Shown here: positions 25,655 through 34,097 of the stretch, piece after piece
Layout of the letters: each line of letters starts with the position of its first letter
Position numbering within the stretch: position 1 is the stretch's first letter
From: JBBTCJ01 sp038043285
GTDB taxonomy: Bacteria; Planctomycetota; Phycisphaerae; UBA1845
DNA: 64,000 bases
NCBI GenBank assembly: GCA_038043285.1
Contig: JBBTCJ010000002.1
Span: forward strand, 1 to 64,000
Direction of reading: 5' to 3'
Notes under the pieces: generated by a model
Database searches by the model: none
What the model was told of the DNA's origin: nothing
Seen by the model: the letters and a program-made list of their open reading frames with translations, nothing else
Position numbers and translations under genes: made by a program

Positions 25655-26365
25655 ATGGAATGGATCGCCCAACCTCGACTTCCGTCCAACCTGGACGATT
25701 GGATTCAAATCCTCGTCGTCGGCGGACTTGTGCTCGCCTCAGTCATCAGCGGTGCAATGAAGCAGTTCTTCGGCAAGCCGAAGGAGCAGCAACCCCAAGG
25801 CGATCGCCCGAAATACAAACCCATTCCCGCCGACGGTCCGCGGGAACACGCCGCTACCCCGCCGCCGGTTCCTCCGGCTCAACCGATTCGACGATCGCTC
25901 CCGGACGTGTCGCGGTCCCGGCCGCAGCCCTCGGCGCTGTCGCGCCCCGCTACCGGCCCCCGCCCCGCGCGTGTCGGGCCGACGACCGTGCTCGACATTG
26001 CCCGCAAAGCGGCCGAGGAGGCTCGCCGACGGAGCCGAGAGAAGGCAGCCGCCGTTGCGAAGCCGCTCCCGGTAGCAAAGCCGACCCTTGCCGAGCACCT
26101 TCCGTCCATGCTCGCGGGAAAACAAACGGCGTCAGCCGCGGCGCCGCACGTGTCGCTCGAGGAGCGCGAGCGCGGGCAGGCCCTACTCCTGGCACGCCGC
26201 ATGGGACACGTCCATGAAGGTGTGGTTTCTTCACCCAAGGAAGGTGCCGGGCTGACGATGCGGCGACGGGTTCCTCGACTAACGCCTAAGGCCTTGCGCC
26301 GTGCCATCCTACTGAACGAGATTCTCGGCCCGCCGTTGTCGCTGCGACCGCCGGAGGAAATTTGA
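25655..26365 (+). CDS. Proline-rich membrane-anchored protein downstream of floA
   Basis: The 236-residue protein has a short N-terminus with one membrane helix (about residues 18-38, IQILVVGGLVLASVISGAM), then a long low-complexity region rich in Pro, Arg and Ala (about 45-150), and a basic C-terminus ending in LTPKALRRAILLNEILGPPLSLRP. No known enzyme domain is visible. The C-terminal LRRAILLNEILGPP segment is a likely conserved element, since it is the least repetitive part. The position after the nfeD-nfeD-floA genes suggests a function in the same membrane microdomain system; this is inference from context only. Confidence 0.7.
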   Translation: MEWIAQPRLPSNLDDWIQILVVGGLVLASVISGAMKQFFGKPKEQQPQGDRPKYKPIPADGPREHAATPPPVPPAQPIRRSLPDVSRSRPQPSALSRPATGPRPARVGPTTVLDIARKAAEEARRRSREKAAAVAKPLPVAKPTLAEHLPSMLAGKQTASAAAPHVSLEERERGQALLLARRMGHVHEGVVSSPKEGAGLTMRRRVPRLTPKALRRAILLNEILGPPLSLRPPEEI

Positions 26366-26419
26366 TCCAGGCTGAGACGTACGACGACTGACCCGAGGCG
26401 AGCCACAACGGATCGCTGC

Positions 26420-26896
26420 TCACGACGTTCGGCCTGCCGATTTCGGCGCCTCGTCCAATGTTAATGCCGCGAGGTGCGCAACGAGATCCCGCCGGGTTAC
26501 GATTCCGATCAACTTCCCCTGGTCATCGACCACGGGCAGACACGACACCCGCTCGTTGAGCATGGTTTGGGCCGCGGTGGCCACGGATTTCATCGGGCCG
26601 ACGGTGACCAAGTTGCGGGTCATCACCTGGTGCAGGCGGCGCTGCATCGTACCGCTGTCCTGCGGGCGCTCGAGCAATGGATTGCCGACGAACGGGCTGA
26701 CGGCCTTGAGGATGTCGCGGTCGGAGAGGACGCCGGCGACCTTCGCGCCGTCGAGCACGACGACGTGATGGAACTGCTCCTTCCGGAACAACCGGGCAGC
26801 CGAACGAATGGAATCATCCATCGTCAGCGTGTGAACGCGGGAAGTCATGACGTCGCGGACTTCGACGACCTGGGAAGCGGGAGCGATGGAAGGCAT
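26420..26896 (-). CDS. CBS-pair domain protein
   Basis: The 158-residue protein consists of two CBS motifs (about residues 14-70 and 88-146), with VRDVMTSRVHTL, GVLSDRDILKAV, QVMTRNLVTVGP and GIVTRRDLVAHL. CBS pairs bind adenosine nucleotides and regulate attached or partner proteins. Here they stand alone. The ATG at 26896 is preceded by a GGAG sequence about 9 bp upstream. It is convergent with the proline-rich protein gene and divergent from the zinc-ribbon membrane protein gene. Partner and role are unknown. Confidence 0.9.
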   Translation of the reverse strand: MPSIAPASQVVEVRDVMTSRVHTLTMDDSIRSAARLFRKEQFHHVVVLDGAKVAGVLSDRDILKAVSPFVGNPLLERPQDSGTMQRRLHQVMTRNLVTVGPMKSVATAAQTMLNERVSCLPVVDDQGKLIGIVTRRDLVAHLAALTLDEAPKSAGRTS

Positions 26897-27184
26897 GGTC
26901 GGTGGCTCCGACGCCCCGATTCACCGATCGGCAGGCGTCCGTGCCGTGCTTCGGCTTCGGGCGGGAGGCACTTGAGTTCCGCCACGGAAGCGTGACAGGA
27001 TCGCGTTTTTCTTGGTTCAAGCCGCTCCAACGCCCGTGGATCATGCCGGACCGGGTCGCCTTCAAGCATTCCCGACAAATACTCATTCTTGCGATCCGAA
27101 TGGGTCGCTCGGGTGGCAGCGGACCGTTCCGTGACGCTACGGGGCACGCAAAACGAGGCGCCGAAAACGATAAACGAGAGGGAT

Positions 27185-28774
27185 ATGGTACAAGGGTCGG
27201 AGATGTTGGAGGCGCATCAGAATCTCACCGCTGACGCCGGGGGCAAATTCCTGGAGCCGCCGTCACGCATCGCCCAGTCAACGATGCACGTCCCCCTGCC
27301 GCTGGCGATGGTCACCGCCTGGATCGCCCCCGCGTGGACCGCCCGGCGTACCGGGCATGTTCGTCTCATTCACGCATGGATCGTTCATTTCGCAACGGCG
27401 GTCGCGTCGCTGTTCCTGATTCTGCTCTGCGTAGCCGCAGGATCCCCCTCGAACGACCTCGGTCGCGAGCTTCTCAGCCTGTTCGGCATCTACGCCGAAG
27501 CGCTGTCCGAGTATCCGACGGAAACCATTCTCGCTACCGTCGGCATATTCGTCGGCGTTGAGGTCGTTCACGTCGCGGTCGCCGGTCTTTTCATGCCTTG
27601 GGGCGCGAAGGACGAACCGCTCCGCGCGAGCTTCAAGAATTCGCTTCGCCAATGCTGGTTGCGGACGAGCCACTTTCTGCCCGCGATCCTTGTAGTCGGA
27701 TCAGCCGCGGTGCTCATCGAGCGAGGGGAACAGTCTTGGAGGCAAAGCCATCCCGTGCCGCCACCGGTCATCAACTGGCCCGCGTCGCCTCGCCCGCCCA
27801 ATCTTCCGGCGGGAGACCCGGGTTATGCCAAGGCGCTCGCCGATTACCAGGCGGCGCTCACCGAACACCAACGACGAATGGAGCCTCTTTGGGAAATCCA
27901 GACAATCTATCTCGCTGGTCGCCCGTGGTACTACAAGGAACCTGAACTGATCATCATTCCAGCCGTCGCGGCGATGATCGCATGGATTCTGTGGGCGTTG
28001 TTGCGTGCCATCGGCGCGGAACGTACTGTCCCGCCGATCGTCCGTCCGCCGATGTGCCTCGAGTGCGGCTACAACTTGCACACCATTCCGATGGAAAGTC
28101 GGTGCCCCGAATGCGGGCTGGCGGTGCTCGATTCGCTCGGACCCGACGCCCATCCGGGGACCGATTGGCAACAACGCAGCGCCTTAGGTTCCAGCATCGC
28201 GTCCTGGTGGGAGTGCGTGGTATTGGCCATATGGAACCCTCGACAATTGGGCCGGGAATTGCGGGTTGCCGATTCCGGCACGGATCATCGTCACTTCCTG
28301 GCCGTCAATCTCCTGGTGATTTTCTTCATCGGCGCGATTGGCGTGTTTTGCGGCGTGGCGACGGCCGACGGAATCGCCTGGCAGTTGAATCATCCGGCCC
28401 CGGCCATCGTGTTTCCGTTGGTTTACGGCGTCGCTTGCGTGCTTGGAACGACGGCCGTGGTGAACAAGGGGGCGTTGCTGGTCGGAATCGTCCATTCACT
28501 TCGGCAGAAGCGAAATCTACTTCCGGCGTCGATACAAGTTGCCTGCTATCTCAGCGGCTACCTAGCCCTTTGGGCGATGTTGGGCGCGTTGCTCGCCGTC
28601 AACGTCCTGATCCTCGGCCAAGCCCAGGTGTTCGATCGGCTTGAGAAGATGATCGGCGCCCACCGTGACGTTCTTGCCTTCCTCTCGTTCGTGCTGCCTA
28701 ACGGAGGTCTGGCCCTGGGATACCTGGTCTTGCTGCATCGCGCGACGAACGCCGCCGCCCATGCGAACGGGTAG
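27185..28774 (+). CDS. Multi-pass membrane protein with internal zinc ribbon
   Basis: The 529-residue protein starts at ATG 27185, after GAGAGGG at about 5 bp. It has membrane segments in two groups: about residues 40-150 and about 235-270 in the first half, and about 345-520 in the second. Between them is a zinc ribbon (CLECGYNLHTIPMESRCPECG, residues about 292-312). The CxxCGYNL...CPECG form is characteristic of many planctomycete membrane proteins of unknown role. A Pro-rich stretch (about 190-215) precedes the ribbon. No catalytic residues stand out. It is divergent from the CBS gene. Confidence 0.8.
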   Translation: MVQGSEMLEAHQNLTADAGGKFLEPPSRIAQSTMHVPLPLAMVTAWIAPAWTARRTGHVRLIHAWIVHFATAVASLFLILLCVAAGSPSNDLGRELLSLFGIYAEALSEYPTETILATVGIFVGVEVVHVAVAGLFMPWGAKDEPLRASFKNSLRQCWLRTSHFLPAILVVGSAAVLIERGEQSWRQSHPVPPPVINWPASPRPPNLPAGDPGYAKALADYQAALTEHQRRMEPLWEIQTIYLAGRPWYYKEPELIIIPAVAAMIAWILWALLRAIGAERTVPPIVRPPMCLECGYNLHTIPMESRCPECGLAVLDSLGPDAHPGTDWQQRSALGSSIASWWECVVLAIWNPRQLGRELRVADSGTDHRHFLAVNLLVIFFIGAIGVFCGVATADGIAWQLNHPAPAIVFPLVYGVACVLGTTAVVNKGALLVGIVHSLRQKRNLLPASIQVACYLSGYLALWAMLGALLAVNVLILGQAQVFDRLEKMIGAHRDVLAFLSFVLPNGGLALGYLVLLHRATNAAAHANG

Positions 28775-28821
28775 CGACATCCGACCTTCACGCGAACGCG
28801 AAATGCCGCCCATCAACTCAG

Positions 28822-31143
28822 CTACGGGTTGGACACCGTGCCGTGAAAAAAGAGGAAGTCTTCAAGATCGACGTCGGTGTCGCCATTGCCGTCGAACGAG
28901 AACCGGCAGTCGGCGCTGGGCGCGCCGGACTTAGGATCCCATGGCGCCGCGCTGAAACAGTTCTGCAACGCGCCGAAGTCGCGTAAATCGCGATCCCCGT
29001 CGCCGTCGCCGTCCCCGATCAAACAGCCCCCGCGGCAGCAACCCTCCGGCGGCGCGCAGGCGCATGCGCCGAGCGGCGTCGTCTGCGGACAGCGGTCACA
29101 TGCATCGGCCGCCCCGTCCTCGTCCGTGTCCCGGTTGTCGCTGCCGCTCGGGCAAACGCCGGCGGAACCGTCGAAGAAGGTCTCCGCAAAGTGGAACGCG
29201 CCGATCCCGATCACCGAGCCCATCCGCCGCGACGGAAGATCGTCCTGCCCGGGGTGAATGCCTCCCCAGATGCGCGAAAGCGCCGACTGATCGGCCGCGT
29301 CGTAAAAGCTCGCCCATTGCAGCGTGATGTCCGCGCTGGGACCGTCCTCAAACACCAGAAATTGATTCCGTGGACAATGAAACCCGCCCAGTCCGCCGGG
29401 AAAGTACGGGCTGCCGGTCAGCAACGTAAGAACCTCGGCGGCCCCGCGGCTGTACGCACTGTGTCCCGACGTGTAGCCCGGAAACGGAGGCGTGACGAAC
29501 GTCGGCCGCTGATAAGGCCACCAGTTCTCGGCGAGGATCCAGCCGACGCCGGCCACGTCCGTCTGTGGATTGGAGATGACGTTGGGACCGCGCCAGCATC
29601 GAACGGCGATCTTGCCCTCCGACCCAGCAAGATGCCCATGGCGTTCGCCGAACGCCGTCGTCTCCGCCGTCACCACTTCAATCAACCCGGGATACAAGCG
29701 AATTCCTTGCGGGTCGTACGAAGGTCCGTGGGGATCGGAGCTTTGTCCATGGTCGGCGAGATACCGAATCGCCGAGATCGGGCGGACTGAGTCGTACCAC
29801 CCCTTTGTTCCCCACACCGAGACCGCCACGTCGTGCATCGCCCCGCCCAGCGTAAGATAGCACTTCACGTCCCATTCGAGTTCGCTCAGGATCGGTCCGG
29901 CGCCGCCCAGTCGCTTCTCCAGCAAATGGTCGGAGGCATAGTTCAAGATCGTAAACCAGTGCCCCGGAGGCGTCTCGGAGGTCGGTCCGTCCGCCCAGAA
30001 CTCCGCGAGCACCCGCACGAAGTCGCCGCGCGGGACGATCTGCGGAGCATACGGCAGACCCGTCACCGGATTGACCGCGTACCCGGCGTTGGCCTGGCCG
30101 CCGTCGATCAGATCATAGAAGCTCTCATCGTCCGCCGGATGGGGAAGCGGCGTGTTGCCCATCGACGCCGGGGAGATGTCCCACGTCACGCCGTCGGACG
30201 GATCCAGGTGACTGCTCCAAATCACAACTTGTTCGTAGCCCGACTTGTATGCCTCGTCCCCGACTCCGCCCAGCATTGGCGGCGGACCGGGGTCGTGATA
30301 CACCCAGTAGTCGAAGTCGTCCCGATGGTAGATGATTCGATCGGAGCCCGACAGCGCGAATGGCGTGACCTGTCCCCACTCCGGACTCAGCGCCGGAGGA
30401 AACCCGCCCACGATGACGTTGCCCGCCTGGTCCACGAAATAGCTGAGCGCAAGCGGTTGCCAGCGGTTGGGGTCCAGAATGTTCGGGTTGCCCGGCAATG
30501 GCGGAACCAGCGGCGGGTTCACTGGAAGATAGTGCCGATTCGCATACCCGCCCTGCTCGTTGGAGTTGTCGTTCAGACCAAACTGTAACACCGCCTGGGC
30601 GATCCGGTTGCCCAGGGCCGCCGGCGAGTCACCCGCCGTGGAGATGAAGTTCCTGTCGTATCCCAGTGCCGTCATCTTGGCATCGAACGACGCCAGCGAC
30701 GTCGCGGCCCCGGGAGAGCTTGCAAACCGCGCCCGCAGCACGCGATACGCCGCGAAACTCACGGCTTCCTCGCGGGCGGCCTCCACGTCCGAGGCATCGG
30801 CGTGCTCATGGACCAGGAACGTGTCGGCCGTCGGATCGAACGCGGCCCACGCGTCCCACATTGCCATCGACACGTGAAACAGGTTCCGCGCGTGTACCGT
30901 CGGACGGGCAAGGTCCTTGCGGATCGCGGCCAGCAGTTGCTCGTTCCATTGCCGCGCCGCCGACTGGTCCGCCCGGGTCGCCGCCGGAGCCGCCGCGAGA
31001 CTCACCCAACCGACCCAGACGCCAAGAAAAAGCCGAAACGCCCAGCCCCAACGGCGCGCTTCAGCCCGCGCCAACCCGTGGACAACGACTCCCCCCAGCC
31101 GGATCGGGAACCCGCCCCCGGCCCTATGCGCGCACCCAGACAT
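28822..31143 (-). CDS. Secreted vanadium-haloperoxidase/PAP2-like protein with Asp-repeat and dockerin-like tail
   Basis: The 773-residue protein starts at ATG 31143, with GAGGGGG about 8 bp upstream, and has a signal peptide (about residues 35-58). The central catalytic part resembles vanadium-dependent haloperoxidases: WYDSVRPISAIR (Lys/Arg motif region), FPGYTSGHSAYSRG with SGH at 559-561, and SRIWGGIHPGQDD with Arg 624 and His 630. These residues coordinate vanadate or act in the related PAP2 phosphatases; the vanadium call is probable, the halide unknown. The C-terminus (about 667-773) has a thrombospondin-3-like segment DTDEDGAADACDRCP and a GDGDGDGDRDLRDFGALQNC dockerin-like motif with DGNGDTDVDLEDF. 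The Asp-rich repeats would bind calcium. It is an orphan gene. Confidence 0.85.
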   Translation of the reverse strand: MSGCAHRAGGGFPIRLGGVVVHGLARAEARRWGWAFRLFLGVWVGWVSLAAAPAATRADQSAARQWNEQLLAAIRKDLARPTVHARNLFHVSMAMWDAWAAFDPTADTFLVHEHADASDVEAAREEAVSFAAYRVLRARFASSPGAATSLASFDAKMTALGYDRNFISTAGDSPAALGNRIAQAVLQFGLNDNSNEQGGYANRHYLPVNPPLVPPLPGNPNILDPNRWQPLALSYFVDQAGNVIVGGFPPALSPEWGQVTPFALSGSDRIIYHRDDFDYWVYHDPGPPPMLGGVGDEAYKSGYEQVVIWSSHLDPSDGVTWDISPASMGNTPLPHPADDESFYDLIDGGQANAGYAVNPVTGLPYAPQIVPRGDFVRVLAEFWADGPTSETPPGHWFTILNYASDHLLEKRLGGAGPILSELEWDVKCYLTLGGAMHDVAVSVWGTKGWYDSVRPISAIRYLADHGQSSDPHGPSYDPQGIRLYPGLIEVVTAETTAFGERHGHLAGSEGKIAVRCWRGPNVISNPQTDVAGVGWILAENWWPYQRPTFVTPPFPGYTSGHSAYSRGAAEVLTLLTGSPYFPGGLGGFHCPRNQFLVFEDGPSADITLQWASFYDAADQSALSRIWGGIHPGQDDLPSRRMGSVIGIGAFHFAETFFDGSAGVCPSGSDNRDTDEDGAADACDRCPQTTPLGACACAPPEGCCRGGCLIGDGDGDGDRDLRDFGALQNCFSAAPWDPKSGAPSADCRFSFDGNGDTDVDLEDFLFFHGTVSNP

Positions 31144-31456
31144 GCGTTTTCCCCCTCAATCGCCTGACGAAGGTCCGCTCGAAACGTGCCGCGCAGCATG
31201 GTTCCCCCACCGCGGAAAAACCCGCCGCACTGTCAACCAGCCGCGATCGCTCCGGCCCCTTGAGCGTAGGCGAACCAGCTACTTTATGAAGTCCCATCGC
31301 CGAATGCAAGCAATTTCGCCGCTCGAACGCCGGCAACAGGGCCTCCAGCCGCGACTTAGCGGACGCTCGCAAGCACCTTTGCCGGAAGCATGGCGGCCCG
31401 ACCCGCTCACTGCGATTCTCTATGACGTTCACGCAACCTGTCATAGGATATGCGGC

Positions 31457-33385
31457 ATGGCCCGGAAGCCGGCCGCCAAGACGCGAACGAGGGTCACGAA
31501 ACGTAGCGTACGTCCACACCCTGCGCGGCCCCGCGCCGACCATGTGCCGGTGGACCCGCCGACGGATCCCGTCGATTGGCTCCCCGACGCGGTCATCATC
31601 CTTAATGCGGCGCGGCGCTGTATTTTCGTGAACCCCGCCGCTTGCAAGCTGCTCGAACGCGAACGGAAGGATCTCCTGGCGGATCCCCAACCGACTGCCT
31701 CACGGCCCCTCGCGGCCGTGATCCAATCCGAGACCTTCCAACGCCTTCGATCCGCGCCCCTGACCGAGGGCGAGGTCGTGCTCCGCGCCGGATCGAGCCG
31801 CGAGACCACCGTCGACATCCGCGGCGTAAGACTCGACGATGGATCGGTAGTCCTTTCCGCGCGGGACGTGACCGCCGCCGCACGGGAGAGAGCGGAGACC
31901 CTTCGCTCGCTCAACTCGTTCGTCACGCTGGTCGACCTGTGCCACGCGGGTGTCATCTCCGCCGGTACCGACGGGTTGATTCGATCATGGAACCCCACCG
32001 CCGAACAGCTGTTCGGCTACTCCGCAAAGGAAGCCCTCGGAATGCCCATCGACCTGCTCGTTCCGCCGGAACTGCGCGACGCGCACCGCTCGATGTTCCT
32101 TCAGCACGTCCGCAACCGTCCCGATCGACCGCACGCACGAGTCCTCACCACCGAAGCGTTGCGGAAAAACGGCGATCGCTTCCCCGTCGAAATCTCGCTC
32201 GCCGTCGGACCGCGAGAAGACACCACGCTCTTCACCGCTGTCCTTAGAGACCTCAGCGAACACCAGGCCGTCGTCGAAAAACTCAACGATGCCCTGCAAC
32301 GCCTTCGTTTTCACTTCGAACGCATGCCGCTTGTCTATGTCGTCTGGGATTCCGATTTTCGCGTTGTCGAGTGGAACGCCACCGCCGAGCGAATCTTCGG
32401 CTTTACACGCGACGAAGCCGTCGGAAAACACGCCTACGATCTCATCGTGCCTCCCGACGTCGTCGAGACCATCAGACCCATCTGGGCCGACCTGCTGCGC
32501 GGCTCGACCTCCAGTCACTCCATCAACGACAACCTGCGGAAAGACGGCTCCCGCATCGCCTGCGAATGGTTCAACACCGCGCTCACCGACTCATCCGGCA
32601 ACATCCACGGCGTAGCCTCGATGGCCTGGGACGTCTCCGAACGCGAAGTTCTCGAGGCCCGATTGCGCGACGCCCAGCGAGTCGAAAGCCTCGGCGTGCT
32701 GGCCAGCGGCGTCGCCCACGACTTCAACAGCTCCCTCATGGTAATTCTCGGTAACGCCGCGCTGCTGCGCTCCATCAAGAAGCTCCCACCAAACGCGATC
32801 GAACACCTCGAACTCATCGAGGAAGCCGGGGCCCGTGCCAACAATCTGATCAAACATTTGCTTGCCTACGCGCGCACCGGCCGGCACAACCCACAACCGA
32901 CGCACCTCAACGCTCTGGTCAACGACTCTTTGACGTTCCTTCGCTCTACGCTCGGCGCCGCGCATTCGCTTCAACTGCAACTTGCCGAAGGACTTCCTCC
33001 CATCCTCGCCGACCGCAGTCAGCTCGAGCAGATCCTTGTCAATTTCTGCCTCAACGCGAAACAGGCCATGCCCAAGGGCGGGGTCGTCACCATCCGAACC
33101 CTCACTCGCATTCTGCGCCCCGAGGACGTTGCCCGTTCGGTCATGGTCCACGCGAGGCCGGGTTCGTATGCCGGATTCTCGGTCACGGACACCGGCTGCG
33201 GCATGGACAGCGCCACGTTGAGCCGAATCTGGGATCCGTTCTTCACCACCAAATCACAGGGTCACGGACTGGGCTTGGCGGCGGTGCTCGGAATCCTGCG
33301 ACAACACAACGCGACCGCCATTGTCGAAACCGACCCCCGACGCGGCACAACGATGCACGCCTATTTCCCAGTACCCGTGTCGTAG
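31457..33385 (+). CDS. PAS-domain sensor histidine kinase
   Basis: The 642-residue protein has three PAS-like domains (about residues 40-145, 155-275, 285-400) and no membrane segment, so it senses a cytoplasmic signal. The phosphoacceptor is His421 in GVAHDFNSSLMVILGNAALL. The ATP domain follows with an N-box (QILVNFCLNAKQAM), G1 (DTGCGMD) and G2 (GHGLGLAAVLGI), and the kinase ends at residue 642 without a receiver domain. The ATG at 31457 was chosen; the frame continues upstream to 30917 but over the opposite haloperoxidase gene. No response regulator is next to it. The PAS ligand is unknown. Confidence 0.88.
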   Translation: MARKPAAKTRTRVTKRSVRPHPARPRADHVPVDPPTDPVDWLPDAVIILNAARRCIFVNPAACKLLERERKDLLADPQPTASRPLAAVIQSETFQRLRSAPLTEGEVVLRAGSSRETTVDIRGVRLDDGSVVLSARDVTAAARERAETLRSLNSFVTLVDLCHAGVISAGTDGLIRSWNPTAEQLFGYSAKEALGMPIDLLVPPELRDAHRSMFLQHVRNRPDRPHARVLTTEALRKNGDRFPVEISLAVGPREDTTLFTAVLRDLSEHQAVVEKLNDALQRLRFHFERMPLVYVVWDSDFRVVEWNATAERIFGFTRDEAVGKHAYDLIVPPDVVETIRPIWADLLRGSTSSHSINDNLRKDGSRIACEWFNTALTDSSGNIHGVASMAWDVSEREVLEARLRDAQRVESLGVLASGVAHDFNSSLMVILGNAALLRSIKKLPPNAIEHLELIEEAGARANNLIKHLLAYARTGRHNPQPTHLNALVNDSLTFLRSTLGAAHSLQLQLAEGLPPILADRSQLEQILVNFCLNAKQAMPKGGVVTIRTLTRILRPEDVARSVMVHARPGSYAGFSVTDTGCGMDSATLSRIWDPFFTTKSQGHGLGLAAVLGILRQHNATAIVETDPRRGTTMHAYFPVPVS

Positions 33386-34097
33386 CCGCCTCTTCCGGCG
33401 CCCCCAAGGGTTCGACGACGCCTCAGCCCGGCGTCGGTGAACGCGCCGCCTCGCAACCCGTTCCGCTCGCTCCTCAATGGGCTGTCGGAGCCGCGCAGAA
33501 AACCGGGCGGACACTGACCGGACCGCCAGACGGAATCACCCACACGGTTGCCAAGACTCCGATCGCTGCGTCCGCGCTGGGTCCAACGGGGCTTTCATCG
33601 GGGTGCAGCCACCCAAGAATGCGTATCAACCGACGCGCTGAGTTATCTATAACCTTTGGCGCTTACATAGCTTGTGAACGCCGTCGTCGGCGACGGCGGA
33701 ACTTTCTCTTCGTCGCCATGAGAAAATCGGTGGCCCTGAGTGCTTGCAACCTCTGGATAGACTGGGAAATACAGCTAACATGCGGTGCGGCTTTGAGGCC
33801 CGCGATGCCTGATCGCTCTTTTTCGGCGCAAGTGCGATCAGGTCCGAAGTTCTATAAGTAGCAAAGCGCGGGTGGACCCGCCGGAAGCATTGGACGCACG
33901 GACCGCCGTGGGTCCGGAAACGAACAAGAAACGCCAGCAAAGGAACACCAGAATCGCTCGCCCCTCACCGAAGGCGAAGGCTGCGCGCTTTCGGACCTTC
34001 CCGAAACATTATCGCCATTGCATTTAGGCAAAATGATCCGCACGTTTGGATGAGGGAAGTGAGGGGAAGTTGGTCAACTGGGACAAGGGGAAAGAAG
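33386..34097. other. 712-bp gap with hairpins before the PKD/beta-helix gene
   Basis: No real gene was found here. A small frame (33619-33861) lacks family resemblance. Two inverted repeats are visible: GCCGTCG-TCGG-CGACGGC near 33681-33698, and CCTGATCGC...GCGATCAGG near 33807-33841, with the 5' arm followed by a T-rich stretch. A ribosome site AAGGGGAAAGAAG lies just before the ATG at 34098. The region may hold an untranslated leader for that gene. Confidence 0.5.

Noticed and set aside
33619..33861. Small plus-strand frame in the gap before the PKD/beta-helix gene
   Set aside because: No ribosome site, no family match, Arg-run composition; the region has hairpins instead.
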